Below, piece by piece: positions 26,330 through 37,010 of a stretch of DNA of 64,000 bases. How positions within the stretch are numbered: position 1 is the first letter of the stretch; each line of letters opens with the position of its first letter. Origin of the DNA: Fusibacter sp. 3D3 (GTDB lineage: Bacteria > Bacillota > Clostridia > Peptostreptococcales > Acidaminobacteraceae); NCBI RefSeq assembly GCF_001748365.1, contig NZ_BDHH01000001.1, positions 367,843 to 431,842 on the forward strand. Reading direction: 5' to 3'. Position numbers and translations under genes: made by a program. The notes below the pieces were generated by a model. It was given only the letters and a program-made list of their open reading frames with translations, was not told the DNA's origin and searched no databases.

Positions 26330-28192
26330 CCTACATTCCGCTGAATAGGTTACAAAAATCCAACATTTAAATCCAACTATTTTTAACCTCAACTAGAACC
26401 TTTGATAAAGGTCTCAAGTGGTATATCTAAATAGTTTAATATTTTTATAAGAGATTCGTCTAAATTATTGGCATAACTACGCTCCCACGGTTTGTTTGGG
26501 TGTTTTATAACACGCACACGAACGGAATAGAACATGTCGTATATTGCTCTTTGAGTAGGTTTTTTCATTTTTACCTGACCTGGTCCAACAACTTGATCTT
26601 GATCTGCACACAAGCCTCTGCGGACAACATACTCAGCTGTGGATAGCAACAACATGCAAATGAGCATCAAATATGAAAATGCTTCAATGCGTTCTGGTGA
26701 TTCCAAATAGATTGAATTTACAAACTGTGGTGATTTCAACTGTTTGAACTTCTTTTCAACACTGTCTTGAGTTTTGTATTCTTTTAGAATTTCTTCACCA
26801 TTGATTACAAGATCATTTGAACAGAGTACAAAACAACATTCTCTCTGTATTTCATAATGAATGAATGCTTCATCTTGAGAGCTATTTAGTTTTAAAAAGT
26901 ACTCATAGCCAACAAGGTCAGCTTTTGGATCCAATGAAGGTCGACCACGTCTACGTTTGAGTTTGGATTCTATTGTAAAATCTATCTTATGGTATTTGAA
27001 ATTTTTGAGATCTTTCAATTTGAGTTTTTCAATCTCCAAATTTGAATCTTCTTCACAGGCGAATGCTCGTTTTGAAAGCACTTTTGATAGTTTATCTAAG
27101 GCATCTAATTCTTTACTTACTTTTTTCCGAATGGTTTTTTCTTTTTGTGTTTTATATTTTGTGCTGTAATAGGTTGCAATTTTTAATGCGTGTCCTTTAT
27201 AATCACAGGTTTTTTCAAGGACTTTATAATCATAGGATTGACCCTTGTAATCTTTAATTGTAATCGTATCAAGGCCATCAAGATGTGTTACAACCTCATC
27301 AATTGCATCTTTGGCAAGGAGCACGTTATCTGGCATGCGTGTAATTAACTTAATTGAACGGTCAGCTGCCATATCTAAATTTTTTTCAGAAAACAGGGCA
27401 CTATCAGCTATATAGTAAAAATCAGACTTTTCAACTTGAAGATTTTCAAGAACATCATTCAAACGTTCAAGTGTATCTGTGTTGTATGTTTTGTCGTCTT
27501 TGTTACCTGAAAGAACAATTGCATCAACGACAATTCCATTGGCACAGCCTATACCGTATTTGATTTGTTTTTTATCCTGGCGTTTGTCTTTACTATGACC
27601 AAAATCAATTTGAATACTGCCCAAGATACCTTCGGCTGTTTCATATGAACCCCACATGACTTTCGAAGTTGTATCAAAGTTAATGTTTTTGATCTGTACA
27701 CCATAGGTTATCAGTGCATTTGCCGATGCTTTAGCAAATATTTTTTGACATCCTGCTTTGTAGAATAGATCTAAAAATCCACCAAATCTATCATCATTTA
27801 TTTGATCAAGGGCGACCGACTGATGAAATATGCCTTCAAGATCTTTATATTTGTAGTATTCATTAAGACGATATAGTGGATGATGATCGTCACACATATT
27901 TACCATCATCATCATTGCCAGCACCCCATACGATATTTCGGGCGGACGACCAGCAGGACTTTCAAGAGCACTGTCGATAAGTCTAGGAATACCAATAGCT
28001 TCACAGAGTGCTACAATAAAACCTTCTTTTCCGCAACTATATGTTTCAACTATATTTGGATCTACTAACATACGATAACCTCCATTTTAAAGTCTTCTTA
28101 TGTTAGTATTCGCTATAAATTCATAAAATCCTTTTTGGAATTTTATGGATTTTTTAATCATTTACTTTCATTTTAGTTCAGCGGAATGTAGG
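26330..28192. mobile_element. Insertion sequence, IS1634-like
   Basis: The terminal inverted repeats are CCTACATTCCGCTGAA at 26330-26345 and its complement at 28177-28192. Both can be extended by one base (ACC...GGT). The element is about 1.86 kb with one intact transposase on the minus strand. I see no clear target duplication: the flanks are AATAA on the left and TAACT on the right. The full-length frame and matching ends suggest a recent and possibly active copy. Confidence 0.88.
26389..28071 (-). CDS. IS1634-family transposase
   Basis: This 560-residue DDE transposase has an N-terminal DUF4277-like part (SCGKEGFIVALCEAIGIPRLID). The catalytic core shows the first Asp in NINFDTTSKVMWG, the second in FYYIADSALFS, and the family motif DFGHSKDKRQDKKQIKYGI. 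The C-terminal region EYKTQDSVEKKFKQLKSPQFV holds the probable catalytic Glu. These match the IS1634 group within the IS4-like transposases. The frame is intact. It starts 106 bases inside the right-hand terminal repeat. Confidence 0.92.
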   Translation of the reverse strand: MLVDPNIVETYSCGKEGFIVALCEAIGIPRLIDSALESPAGRPPEISYGVLAMMMMVNMCDDHHPLYRLNEYYKYKDLEGIFHQSVALDQINDDRFGGFLDLFYKAGCQKIFAKASANALITYGVQIKNINFDTTSKVMWGSYETAEGILGSIQIDFGHSKDKRQDKKQIKYGIGCANGIVVDAIVLSGNKDDKTYNTDTLERLNDVLENLQVEKSDFYYIADSALFSEKNLDMAADRSIKLITRMPDNVLLAKDAIDEVVTHLDGLDTITIKDYKGQSYDYKVLEKTCDYKGHALKIATYYSTKYKTQKEKTIRKKVSKELDALDKLSKVLSKRAFACEEDSNLEIEKLKLKDLKNFKYHKIDFTIESKLKRRRGRPSLDPKADLVGYEYFLKLNSSQDEAFIHYEIQRECCFVLCSNDLVINGEEILKEYKTQDSVEKKFKQLKSPQFVNSIYLESPERIEAFSYLMLICMLLLSTAEYVVRRGLCADQDQVVGPGQVKMKKPTQRAIYDMFYSVRVRVIKHPNKPWERSYANNLDESLIKILNYLDIPLETFIKGSS

Positions 28193-28274
28193 TAACTAAG
28201 TAAATGATATCACCAAATAAATTGACCGTCAATATCAGTATCCAAAGGAGGGGATACGCGTTGAAGGTAGAAAT

Positions 28275-28318
28275 CAAAAAGAGTTCACTTTGAAAAACGA
28301 TTTTCATAATGAACTCTT
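28275..28318 (-). terminator. Rho-independent terminator after the ROK gene
   Basis: On the minus strand AAGAGTTCA (28310-28318) pairs with TGAACTCTT (28279-28287), with an inner GAAAA/TTTTC stem, followed by TTTTGATTTC. It is 31 bases after the ROK stop codon. Confidence 0.75.
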
Positions 28319-28349
28319 CTGACCATGGACTTAACTATAATCTCTTCTT

Positions 28350-29543
28350 TTAACCCTGTTCTGCCACAACCACAGATTTAAAGGTTTCATTGACCACAAG
28401 AGCAACACTGCCCAGACCACTTGCGCTCATTTCTATTTCACTGAGTACAATCTCAGTTTCAACTGCAGCATTAGAAAAGATGGATTGATTCACCTCGTGA
28501 AAAAGCACATTTGTAAACACTTTGCTGTTTATAGGCACAATTCCTCCAATAACAACCATTTGAGGATTGAAAATATTGATCAGATTTGCTATGCCTACTG
28601 AAAGTACTTTCGCACTTTTAATCAAAATGGCATTGGCCTCATCCTCATTTTCGTAAGCCATTACCTCTCTAAACGTCATTTTCTTATTTGGATTTAGTTT
28701 AAGTGTCTCAGAAATTTCAGAAATAATGGCCCCTGCAGAAACATACATCTCAATGCAACCTCGATTGCCACAGTAACATTCTCTACCATGATATTCGATG
28801 ACCGAGTGACCGAATTCACCTGCCACACCATTAGCACCTTCATAGATCGCTGAATTGCTGACAATTCCACAGCCCACACCTTGATCCACAAACACATATA
28901 TAAAATGCTTTACTTCTCTCCCTCTGCCAAACCAAAGTTCACTTAAAGTGCGCGTTCTTGCAACATTGTCAATATATACAGGACAATCAAACTTGTCTTT
29001 AAACCAAGCTTTGACATCTATAGATTCCCAACCTTTAAGGATTGCATACGATTTTGATTTATGATGTTTAAAATTAGTGCCTGGGGTTCCTATACCGATT
29101 CCAGCAATTTTATCCCTAGGTATATTGTATTTTTGAATCAATTTAGTAATAACGCTATTGATCTCTTCTAGCATCTTCGTGGGCGTATCATACGCCATCT
29201 GTGGCGATTCCCAACGTTCAATCGTGCATCCAGAAAGATCGGTCAACACAACAAGGGTATTAATCGCAATTTCCACACCTAAAATATAGAGGTGATCACG
29301 ATTTAAGCAAATTAAATTTGGCTTTCTGCCACCACTTGAATCCCCTTTTCCAACATCTATTACTAACCCCTCTTCTGTTAATCCATCCACAATCCTCATA
29401 ACACTTGGAAGTGTCAGTTTTGTGATTTTTGCAATTTCTGATCTGCTTATATTACCCTGTTTAAAGATCAACTTTATGATCGAGTTTCGGTTTATTCGCT
29501 TTAAAAGTTCTGGCTTTCCAATCACTATTTTAGAATTCATCAT
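28350..29543 (-). CDS. ROK-family (NagC/XylR-type) transcriptional regulator
   Basis: The 397-residue regulator has an N-terminal winged helix-turn-helix (about 15-75, NISRSEIAKITKLTLPSVMRIVDGL). It is followed by the ROK sugar-kinase-like domain with the phosphate loop near GVEIAINTLVVLTDLSG, IGIGTPG, and the zinc motif CYCGNRGCIE. Such repressors usually respond to a sugar or sugar phosphate. It is alone between the insertion sequence and recR, so its target is unknown. The palindromes before the ABC operon look LacI-like rather than ROK-like. The start has adjacent ATGs; AGGACGTTCA precedes the first. Confidence 0.92.
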   Translation of the reverse strand: MMNSKIVIGKPELLKRINRNSIIKLIFKQGNISRSEIAKITKLTLPSVMRIVDGLTEEGLVIDVGKGDSSGGRKPNLICLNRDHLYILGVEIAINTLVVLTDLSGCTIERWESPQMAYDTPTKMLEEINSVITKLIQKYNIPRDKIAGIGIGTPGTNFKHHKSKSYAILKGWESIDVKAWFKDKFDCPVYIDNVARTRTLSELWFGRGREVKHFIYVFVDQGVGCGIVSNSAIYEGANGVAGEFGHSVIEYHGRECYCGNRGCIEMYVSAGAIISEISETLKLNPNKKMTFREVMAYENEDEANAILIKSAKVLSVGIANLINIFNPQMVVIGGIVPINSKVFTNVLFHEVNQSIFSNAAVETEIVLSEIEMSASGLGSVALVVNETFKSVVVAEQG

Positions 29544-29636
29544 TGAACGTCCTTAGTTGAGTTTATGCGTTGCTATTCATAAATTCTACTCTAATGGGTT
29601 GACCACTGTCAACTTTTGTATGATATCGACGATTTC

Positions 29637-29663
29637 AAAAAAAACTTTGGCATAAGCCAAAGT
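29637..29663 (-). terminator. Rho-independent terminator after recR
   Basis: ACTTTGGC (29644-29651) and GCCAAAGT (29656-29663) pair around ATAA. The minus strand then runs into TTTTTTTT. It lies 6 bases after the recR stop and ends the dnaX-ybaB-recR transcript. Confidence 0.85.
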
Positions 29664-29669
29664 CATTTT

Positions 29670-30269
29670 TTACAGTATTCTTCTGCCTTCAATTGCTTTT
29701 GCAAGCGTAATTTCATCAGCATATTCCAAATCGCCTCCCACAGGGATGCCGTGAGCAAGGCGCGTCACCTTGATATCGGTTCCTTTTAAAAGCTTTGAAA
29801 TATACATTGCAGTTGCTTCACCCTCAATCGTTGGATTCGTTGCAATAATAATCTCGTTGGTATCATCTTCTTGAAGCCTCAATATGAGTTCTCTGATCTT
29901 AACCTCATTAGGCCCAATGCCATCCATTGGTGATATTGCACCATGAAGGACATGATAATAGCCATGAAACTCTTTTGTGTTCTCAATAGCAATTAAATCT
30001 CTTGGTGATTCAACAACACAAATTAAGGTCTTATCACGCTTCTGATCAGAGCAAATATCACACAATTCACTTTCAGTGATATTAAAACATTTTTCGCAGT
30101 ATTTGATTTTTCGCTTCACTTCCAGTATGGATTCCGCAAAACTATAAGCCTCTGACTGCTCCATATTGATCACATAAAACGCAAGTCGTTGTGCCGATTT
30201 TTTACCAATTCCAGGTAATCTAGAAAATTCATCAATCAATTTATTGATAGAAGGAATAAATTTTGACAT
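29670..30269 (-). CDS. recR: Recombination protein RecR
   Basis: RecR works with RecO and RecF in loading RecA at gapped DNA. The 199-residue protein has a helix-hairpin-helix region ([19 protein letters not shown]), a four-cysteine zinc finger ([16 protein letters not shown]), a Toprim domain ([13 protein letters not shown]...[16 protein letters not shown]) and a C-terminal Walker-B-like end. It begins one base after the ybaB stop codon, in the conserved dnaX-ybaB-recR order. Confidence 0.98.
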   Translation of the reverse strand: MSKFIPSINKLIDEFSRLPGIGKKSAQRLAFYVINMEQSEAYSFAESILEVKRKIKYCEKCFNITESELCDICSDQKRDKTLICVVESPRDLIAIENTKEFHGYYHVLHGAISPMDGIGPNEVKIRELILRLQEDDTNEIIIATNPTIEGEATAMYISKLLKGTDIKVTRLAHGIPVGGDLEYADEITLAKAIEGRRIL

Positions 30270-30608
30270 CTAGAACAACCCTGGTATGTTCATGCCACCA
30301 GTAAACTTGCCCAGTGATTTGCTCATGGTCTCTTCAGCTGTTTTAAGCGCCTCGTTCACTGCGACAATAATTAAGTCTTGAAGCATTTCAATATCATCTG
30401 GATCAACCACTTCAGGTTTTAAATCAATTGAAATGACTTCTTTTTTACCACTAACCGTTACTTTAATTGCACCACCACCCGCTGTTGCTTCAAATACTTC
30501 AGATTCAATTTTTTCTTGTGCTTCCTGCATATCTCTTTGCATCTTTTGAACTTGCTTCATCATGTTATTCATATTACCAGGCACAGCTGGTCCTCTACCT
30601 TTAGCCAT
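30270..30608 (-). CDS. YbaB/EbfC nucleoid-associated protein
   Basis: This small DNA-binding protein of 112 residues belongs to the YbaB/EbfC family. It has an N-terminal helix ([20 protein letters not shown]), the conserved [27 protein letters not shown] sheet and a C-terminal helix ending in [13 protein letters not shown]. The family forms dimers that bind DNA and is almost always next to recR, as here. Confidence 0.96.
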   Translation of the reverse strand: MAKGRGPAVPGNMNNMMKQVQKMQRDMQEAQEKIESEVFEATAGGGAIKVTVSGKKEVISIDLKPEVVDPDDIEMLQDLIIVAVNEALKTAEETMSKSLGKFTGGMNIPGLF

Positions 30609-30630
30609 AATTGAAAATCCTCCTAAAATC

Positions 30631-32271
30631 TTATTTTATCTCAAGCACATCTTTATAATCCCTAAAGTAGTCTTTTACCTGCTCTTCTGGATCTAGTGCT
30701 TCTTTATGTTCTTCTTCCTTAATTTCAAACTGAAGTGAAATAAGCTTCTTTAAAAGCCGAGACATCAAAGCTTCTAAATACCTTAAGTTTACTGCATTTT
30801 GAACGATATTAATAAAAAGTTTATCTTCTGGTGCTATACCAATTGTAATCCTATTTCCATTAAGAGTCAAAGGGGTTGCATTCTCAAAAACAGGCATAAT
30901 CCCCTTCTTTTCAGTTTTTATGGCCTCCTTAAATTTTCCCCACACGGCATTGACATGATCAAAATCAATTTCAGATTCAGTAAATTCAATGAACGGTTCA
31001 ATATCATCCTTCTGCACAACTGGAGGTGTTTTTAAAGGGCTCTCGTTGAGCCTGCTCTTTGAAGATACAGAAGACCTTGCCGGCGCCAATGGATGCGCTC
31101 CTTTAGGGACATTGCCACCTTCGTAAACAATTTTTTCTAACCTAGTGATGCGTTCTACAAGACCCTCAATGGTTTGATCTGCTTTCACATTCATAATTTT
31201 AACGAGTGTTGCTTCAAATAAAATGCGTTTATTTTGAGAATATTTGATGCTCTTTGAAAGCTCAATAAAGAGGTTTAAAGCCCTAGAAATCTCAATTTGA
31301 GTAAACTGAGTTGCTAAAGATTTTACGGTCTCCATGTATTCATTTGAGGCGTTGATCAAAAGATCGTAATTTTCCTTTACCGATAAAACAATTAATAAAT
31401 CTCTATAGACCTCTATAATTGCATTAATAAATTGATTGAGATCCTTCCCATTTTTTATAATATCGTCCACTTGTATAAAGATTTGATTCGCATCTTGATT
31501 CACTAAATGTTCTATAAGCTTCAAAATGACTGTGTTCTCCACAAGACCTAGTAAATCGACCACATCTTCAACCAACAAGCGATTTGTACCTACACTTAGA
31601 CATTGATCTAAACTGCTGATGGAGTCTCTCACAGCACCATCACTTTTTTCAATAATAAGTTTTAACGCCTCAATATCATAAGTTACAGCAGTCTGATCAC
31701 AAATATACTTTAATCTAAAGAGCAACTCTTCATAAGAGACTCTTTTGAAATCAAAGCGCTGACATCTTGAAAGAATCGTTGCTGGAATTTTATGCGATTC
31801 TGTAGTCGCTAAAATAAAAAGCACATATTCAGGCGGTTCCTCAAGCGTCTTTAATAGTGCATTAAAAGCACCTTGAGATAGCATGTGTACCTCATCTATT
31901 ATATACACCTTAAATCGACCCTTTGAAGGTGAAAATTTAACGTGTTCTCTCAACTCTCTAATATCGTCAACACTATTGTTAGAAGCAGCATCCATTTCCA
32001 CAACATCAATAAACTGGTCTTCTAAAATGCTTTTGCAATTTTCACATGCGTTGCAAGGATTGCCATCTGAATTATTTAAACAGTTTACAGCTCTTGCGAA
32101 AACCTTTGCTGTTGTGGTTTTCCCAGTGCCTCTAGTGCCTGAAAAAAGATAAGCATGGCCTATACTGTTGTTAACAATTTGATTTTTAATAGGCAATATA
32201 ATATGATTTTGTCCAATAATTTCATCAAAGTTAAGGGGTCGCCATTTTCGATACAATGCTTGATAAGCCAT
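30631..32271 (-). CDS. dnaX: DNA polymerase III subunits gamma/tau
   Basis: This is the clamp-loader ATPase of the replicase. The AAA+ domain has Walker [15 protein letters not shown], a zinc-binding cluster (CLNN...CNACENC), Walker [12 protein letters not shown], the SRC motif ILSRCQRF and sensor 2. It is followed by the collar domain (about 220-360) and a divergent tau tail. The 546-residue length is normal for Firmicutes. The gene starts 76 bases after the stop of the HD-GYP sensor gene upstream, where other Firmicutes have the SRP RNA. Confidence 0.98.
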   Translation of the reverse strand: MAYQALYRKWRPLNFDEIIGQNHIILPIKNQIVNNSIGHAYLFSGTRGTGKTTTAKVFARAVNCLNNSDGNPCNACENCKSILEDQFIDVVEMDAASNNSVDDIRELREHVKFSPSKGRFKVYIIDEVHMLSQGAFNALLKTLEEPPEYVLFILATTESHKIPATILSRCQRFDFKRVSYEELLFRLKYICDQTAVTYDIEALKLIIEKSDGAVRDSISSLDQCLSVGTNRLLVEDVVDLLGLVENTVILKLIEHLVNQDANQIFIQVDDIIKNGKDLNQFINAIIEVYRDLLIVLSVKENYDLLINASNEYMETVKSLATQFTQIEISRALNLFIELSKSIKYSQNKRILFEATLVKIMNVKADQTIEGLVERITRLEKIVYEGGNVPKGAHPLAPARSSVSSKSRLNESPLKTPPVVQKDDIEPFIEFTESEIDFDHVNAVWGKFKEAIKTEKKGIMPVFENATPLTLNGNRITIGIAPEDKLFINIVQNAVNLRYLEALMSRLLKKLISLQFEIKEEEHKEALDPEEQVKDYFRDYKDVLEIK

Positions 32272-32347
32272 TTCTTACTCCTTTATTTGTAAAAAGATAT
32301 TTGTAAACTACATACTGTTTTATGTTTAAATCCTTTAAATTAATAAA

Positions 32348-34642
32348 TTATAGATCATCAATTATACTCTGCAACCTATCTGGAGATTGCATCACAATTT
32401 TTTCAAATGCATCTATGATAACAGGGATAAATTGAGTTCCTTTATTTCTGATCAATTCTTCGAGACCTTCATATATGGTCTCTGCTTGAGAATAAGATCT
32501 TTCGGAAGTTATCGCATCAAACGCATCCGCAACACCTATAATGCCAGCATATTCAGGCAATTCTTGCAAAGTTTGTACCCTTGGATAACCCTTTAGATCA
32601 TATCTCACATGATGGTATAAAATACCCTCCATAATTTGAGGATTTAGTTTAATGGATTTTAATATTTGAATGCCCTTTTCAGGATGCTGTTTTATAATCT
32701 CATATTCTTCTAAGCTCAATTCACCTTGTTTTGTAAGGATGGATTGGTGTATGCCCACTTTCCCAACATCGTGAAGGAGACCTGCAATTTCTATATTTTC
32801 AAGTTCTTCATTACTATAGCCCATTTCTAGCGCAATTTCAACAGAAAATCTTGATACTCTTCTTGAATGTCCTTCAGTATATTTGTCCTTGGCTTCAATG
32901 ACATTTACAAGTGCATGTATTGTATTGAAGTATTGCTTCCTCAATTGATCATATAACAAAGCTCTTTGGATAACGACTGAGGCTTGGTTTTTAAACATTT
33001 TTAGAATATTGATATCATTTGAATTCAAATCCCGCTCAATCCCAAGTGCTAAAATAGATATAATTTCACCTTCAGTCTCCATAGGCGCAATCAATATCTG
33101 CTTTAAATTATCAGAATAATGATGCTCTTTGCGATAAACCTCATCCACTTCAATAATTTTTATCTCTGAATCCATTATAATGTCACTTTCGTAATACGTG
33201 TTTACATCCTCAATATACAGATCATGGTAAAATTCGCCTTTCTCTGTTTGAGCTTTTAACTCCCAAAATCCATTATCATTTTTGATTCGAATTGTTCCAA
33301 AAATAATATTGAAAAGAGAATCAATTCTATTGATTATATTGATCAGTAATTCATTAAGGCCCCAATTGCTAATCAGTGCGGAATTGATTTGATTAATGTA
33401 CTCCAGTTCCCTATTCTTTCTTAGAATTCGACTTTGAAGTGTAATTTCATCATTAATGGACTTACCAATGTATAAATAACATCCGTTCGTTAATGCCTCA
33501 ATCTTGACGTTCAAAAACTGGGACACTTTAGAATCAAAACTGCTCATTCTAAAATTTAAAAACAAAGGTTCTGAACAATGAGTGGTCAGTTCTTTAAGGG
33601 TTTTGGATTTATCAATCATTATTGATCGTATTGATTTCCCAACAATTTCATCTTTTTTAAAGCCCAATGTGTTCTCAAAAGTACGGTTGACCTCTAAAAT
33701 ATCGCCTTCTCTATTGATCAAAAAAACAATTTCATTTACTGTATCAAAGAGGATATCGTTCATCTCTTCTTTTGTTGCCATCTCAGTAAAGTATTGATCA
33801 TGTTCTCTTTTTAAGGCTTTGCTGTTCTCAATTACAGATTCACTATCTTGTCTGTATTTCTCACATGAAATAATCAATGCTTTTATTTGTTCATCCAAAT
33901 GCACTTCAACCTCACATATTTCACTGATTAGATCCTCTAAAGGTTGATCAACATTATTTTTTATCATATTGTCACGCTTATATTGACCCGTTTTAATGAG
34001 ATTTAGTGTTTCTATGAGATTATTTAATAGATATTGTTTCTTTTTCAATACAATGTTGAATAGAGCAAAAATGCCTATGTTTATTAAAATTACAACAACA
34101 CACCACAATATATAGGGAATACTGTGGCGGTCTTTAACAGGCATTATAATCACCATTTCAAGATTTAAACTTTCATTGTAAACGGCCTTGTAGTAGTCAT
34201 TGTCAATCATCTGTAGTACATTTGATTTTAGCTGCAAATTCGAATTAGAGGTGATTTCAAATGCATAATTTGATAGATTGAGGTCCTCAAAACCAACATA
34301 TTGAACTAAAGAACTCACCCCATCTCGCTTAATGTAGATCGCAAATCTATTATGGTTTGAATCCATACTGACAACATATTCGAAAAGAGCTTGATCTTCT
34401 TCTACAGGTGTTTTACCTAACCGGTCTATCTTTTGAATAAACTTTAATTGATTTAAGTGATTCTCTAAATTCAAATAGATTTGATCTGCTAATCGGTCTA
34501 TCTCTAAATTAACTTTTGTAAGTGCTCTCTCTTTTATAGATTCATCCAAATAGAAAAAAGCACTTAAACTCCATAATATCATTGGAATCAAAATGATCAC
34601 AAAAATTAACCATTTTTGAAAATTATAATATTTAATTCTCAT
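32348..34642 (-). CDS. Membrane-bound PAS/GAF/HD-GYP protein (putative c-di-GMP phosphodiesterase)
   Basis: This protein of about 764 residues has a membrane helix near the N-terminus (KWLIFVIILIPMILWSLSAFFY), an external sensor region, and a second helix (about 170-195). It continues with a coiled coil, a PAS domain (about 290-400, IVFLINREGDILEVN), a GAF domain (about 430-570) and a C-terminal HD-GYP domain (about 585-750). The last has GHSRRV, LLHDVGKVG, the HH pair in YHHVRYDLKGYP, and VADAFDA. The metal ligands look complete, so c-di-GMP hydrolysis is plausible. The ATG at 34642 follows GGGGGA and overlaps the preceding stop by 11 bases; a longer frame from 34678 is less likely. Confidence 0.88.
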   Translation of the reverse strand: MRIKYYNFQKWLIFVIILIPMILWSLSAFFYLDESIKERALTKVNLEIDRLADQIYLNLENHLNQLKFIQKIDRLGKTPVEEDQALFEYVVSMDSNHNRFAIYIKRDGVSSLVQYVGFEDLNLSNYAFEITSNSNLQLKSNVLQMIDNDYYKAVYNESLNLEMVIIMPVKDRHSIPYILWCVVVILINIGIFALFNIVLKKKQYLLNNLIETLNLIKTGQYKRDNMIKNNVDQPLEDLISEICEVEVHLDEQIKALIISCEKYRQDSESVIENSKALKREHDQYFTEMATKEEMNDILFDTVNEIVFLINREGDILEVNRTFENTLGFKKDEIVGKSIRSIMIDKSKTLKELTTHCSEPLFLNFRMSSFDSKVSQFLNVKIEALTNGCYLYIGKSINDEITLQSRILRKNRELEYINQINSALISNWGLNELLINIINRIDSLFNIIFGTIRIKNDNGFWELKAQTEKGEFYHDLYIEDVNTYYESDIIMDSEIKIIEVDEVYRKEHHYSDNLKQILIAPMETEGEIISILALGIERDLNSNDINILKMFKNQASVVIQRALLYDQLRKQYFNTIHALVNVIEAKDKYTEGHSRRVSRFSVEIALEMGYSNEELENIEIAGLLHDVGKVGIHQSILTKQGELSLEEYEIIKQHPEKGIQILKSIKLNPQIMEGILYHHVRYDLKGYPRVQTLQELPEYAGIIGVADAFDAITSERSYSQAETIYEGLEELIRNKGTQFIPVIIDAFEKIVMQSPDRLQSIIDDL

Positions 34643-37010
34643 AATGTTCCCCCGGTATTTTCGAATCATAAAGTGCATCTAAAGCATCGTTTCTATTATC
34701 AATCAAATCCTCTAATATTTTCAACAGTTGTGGTGAATAGACCGTTCCAGATTCCGCAGTCATTTTTGTTACAAAATGATTGCGGTCAGATTCTCCACTA
34801 TTATAATTCATAAAAAGATCAAAATCATTTGCCAATCTAATAATCTGTGCATAATAGGGTTGCTCTTGAAGTTCAATAGGCTTATTTGACAAATCATAAT
34901 TGAGATGATGGAATTCAATACCGTTAAGAATTTCCCTATTAAAGCCTACATGCTCTATCATTTTTCTGCCCATAGCCCCATGTTCATCTATGTCAAAAAA
35001 ATACTCCAAAGAATTATCTGCGAAGCCTAATTTTCCGATATCGTGCAGTAACCCTGCAATATAAATATCATCAATTTCACTGTCCTTTAAATAAAGTCTT
35101 TGAGCAATTAAGCTACAAATCTTAGCAACTCGTCTTGAATGCCCACTAAATCTTTCTTGCTTAATTTCTGCTGCTGTGACAAACGCTTCAACTGTTTTAA
35201 AGTAATTTGCCTTTAACTGATCATATAACAAAACCTTTTCAAGGGAAATAGTGACATTAATCGATATCGATTCTAACAAAATGATATCGTCGGTTTTAAA
35301 TTTGAAATCGCTAATGATTGACATAACGCCAAAGCTCTTTTGGTAATTGGCCAACGGTATATAGGCAATTGATCGTCCTTCTTTTAGTAACTGCTCTAAA
35401 ATAGGTTCGTGAAACCGTAAATCTTCTTCATGATTAATTAAAATAATCTTATTTTCTTTAAAACAATACCCCATATGTCTCCCTTCAATTGGGATTTCTT
35501 CACTTAAAACATACGCCGTACTATAACCCGAAATTGTTTTGAGTTCAAGTTTTTGATCTTCATTTACAAGTCTAATTGTACTTGAATTTAAATTTGCCAA
35601 AAAAGCAACCTTGTCCAGTATATCTTGTAAAGTTACATCTATATTGTTATTAACACTTACTATTTTGCCGATTTCATTGATAAAATGCAAATCCCTGCTC
35701 TTTTTAAGGTAATTTTGATTCATTTTATTTTCAAAATTATTTTTTGAACAAAAACATAGTATACAATTTACTTGATGAAATGTTTTTATTCTTACGGAAC
35801 TCCCATTAAGTGATTCGTTGAATATATGGTTTTTAAACGTGAACTTAATGGATTTGTAATCTCGCTCTAATAAAAGGCCTAAGTCTTCATCAAAGCCTTC
35901 TATAAATGCACTCATGCGATCACATGGCGTTGTCATATTTTCCATTTTTAGGTTTTTTTCAAGCGCTTGATTAACGTAAATAATATGTCCACTTGCATCC
36001 ATTAACCAGATCATCTGATCTATATTATTAGCCACCGCATCAAAGAATGAGGTGAGATATAATGCCTTATTTTTAAGAACCACATGATTTTTATAAAGCG
36101 CTTCAAACTGTTTCGTCTTATACCGGATATCCTGTATCAACTCATTCTCAACGACCTTAAGTTCGCTAATTTTAAGCATTTTTTGATCAATATCTTCTTT
36201 TATTTCATCTAAGCTTGCCCTAATCACATGATATTCCTCTATTAAATAAGATCCGCCAATATTTTTTCTATAGTTTGTATCCAAAGCCACTACTAATTGA
36301 TTCAAAGTCTCATAACTCTTACTTACGAAAACATAGCACGACACTAATAAAAGTAATATCATCAATATGATTTGCGTAAATCGATTTCTAAATATTTCTG
36401 GAAGATATTTAAAATGATTTGATTGATCGACAATTATGTATCGAGAATCATCACTATAAAGCAGTTGTACACGATCTGATTCATTCATTGTTGCCAAAAC
36501 GGACGCTTTAAAAGCTTCATATTGGTAGTTCATTATAAGATTTCCTCGCCACTCTCCTTTAGAATTTATAACATTTTTGCTAAATGTTACATATTCAACG
36601 TCCAGAGTGGGATCTTGTTTGGGCTCAGAAATACTGATTTCATCCGATTTTGATGAATTGATTTTTAAATCTTCATCTTCTACTGTATAATGAACACTCA
36701 ATATATTAGAATCTGAACTCACAAGTGCCTCTAAAAACAACTTATTTTCATGTTCATCCTGTATTAGATTGCTTTCTTGATGTTTTATGAGGATATCTGA
36801 TAAAAGCTCTAATTCATCCAATATAACCTTTATAGGCGTATTTCTTACGTCTAATGGCACTGACTCTTTATCTTCAATCACATGACTCACATCACAAAAA
36901 ACGCTAAAGAACGCTATATTGGCGCCTAATAGCACAAACACTAACAACGCTATATATTTTATTAAAAAATGTAGTGTTGATCTTTTTATCGAATCTCTTT
37001 TATGATTCAC
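34632..37010 (-). CDS. Membrane-bound sensor with degenerate HD-GYP domain
   Basis: This 792-residue protein has two membrane helices (about 15-35 and 215-232) around an external sensor domain. Then come a coiled coil, a PAS-like segment (about 330-420, MIWLMDASGHIIYVNQ), a GAF domain (about 450-610) and an HD domain (about 620-780). GHSRRVAKI, LLHDIGKLG and FHHLNYD keep the metal ligands, but the GYP signature reads DLSNKP. It may be a c-di-GMP enzyme of altered activity, or a partner of the overlapping downstream HD-GYP protein with the same domain order. The pair looks like a diverged tandem duplication. Confidence 0.85.
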   Translation of the reverse strand: MNHKRDSIKRSTLHFLIKYIALLVFVLLGANIAFFSVFCDVSHVIEDKESVPLDVRNTPIKVILDELELLSDILIKHQESNLIQDEHENKLFLEALVSSDSNILSVHYTVEDEDLKINSSKSDEISISEPKQDPTLDVEYVTFSKNVINSKGEWRGNLIMNYQYEAFKASVLATMNESDRVQLLYSDDSRYIIVDQSNHFKYLPEIFRNRFTQIILMILLLLVSCYVFVSKSYETLNQLVVALDTNYRKNIGGSYLIEEYHVIRASLDEIKEDIDQKMLKISELKVVENELIQDIRYKTKQFEALYKNHVVLKNKALYLTSFFDAVANNIDQMIWLMDASGHIIYVNQALEKNLKMENMTTPCDRMSAFIEGFDEDLGLLLERDYKSIKFTFKNHIFNESLNGSSVRIKTFHQVNCILCFCSKNNFENKMNQNYLKKSRDLHFINEIGKIVSVNNNIDVTLQDILDKVAFLANLNSSTIRLVNEDQKLELKTISGYSTAYVLSEEIPIEGRHMGYCFKENKIILINHEEDLRFHEPILEQLLKEGRSIAYIPLANYQKSFGVMSIISDFKFKTDDIILLESISINVTISLEKVLLYDQLKANYFKTVEAFVTAAEIKQERFSGHSRRVAKICSLIAQRLYLKDSEIDDIYIAGLLHDIGKLGFADNSLEYFFDIDEHGAMGRKMIEHVGFNREILNGIEFHHLNYDLSNKPIELQEQPYYAQIIRLANDFDLFMNYNSGESDRNHFVTKMTAESGTVYSPQLLKILEDLIDNRNDALDALYDSKIPGEHYEN

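Noticed and set aside
26330-28192. Prophage or composite transposon
   Set aside because: Only one insertion sequence is seen, with no second copy, integrase or phage structural genes in the window.
28241-28293. Short frame with a ribosome site (AGGAGGGG) and a TTG start
   Set aside because: It encodes only about ten residues and ends inside the ROK terminator hairpin. It could be a remnant, but there is too little to call a gene.
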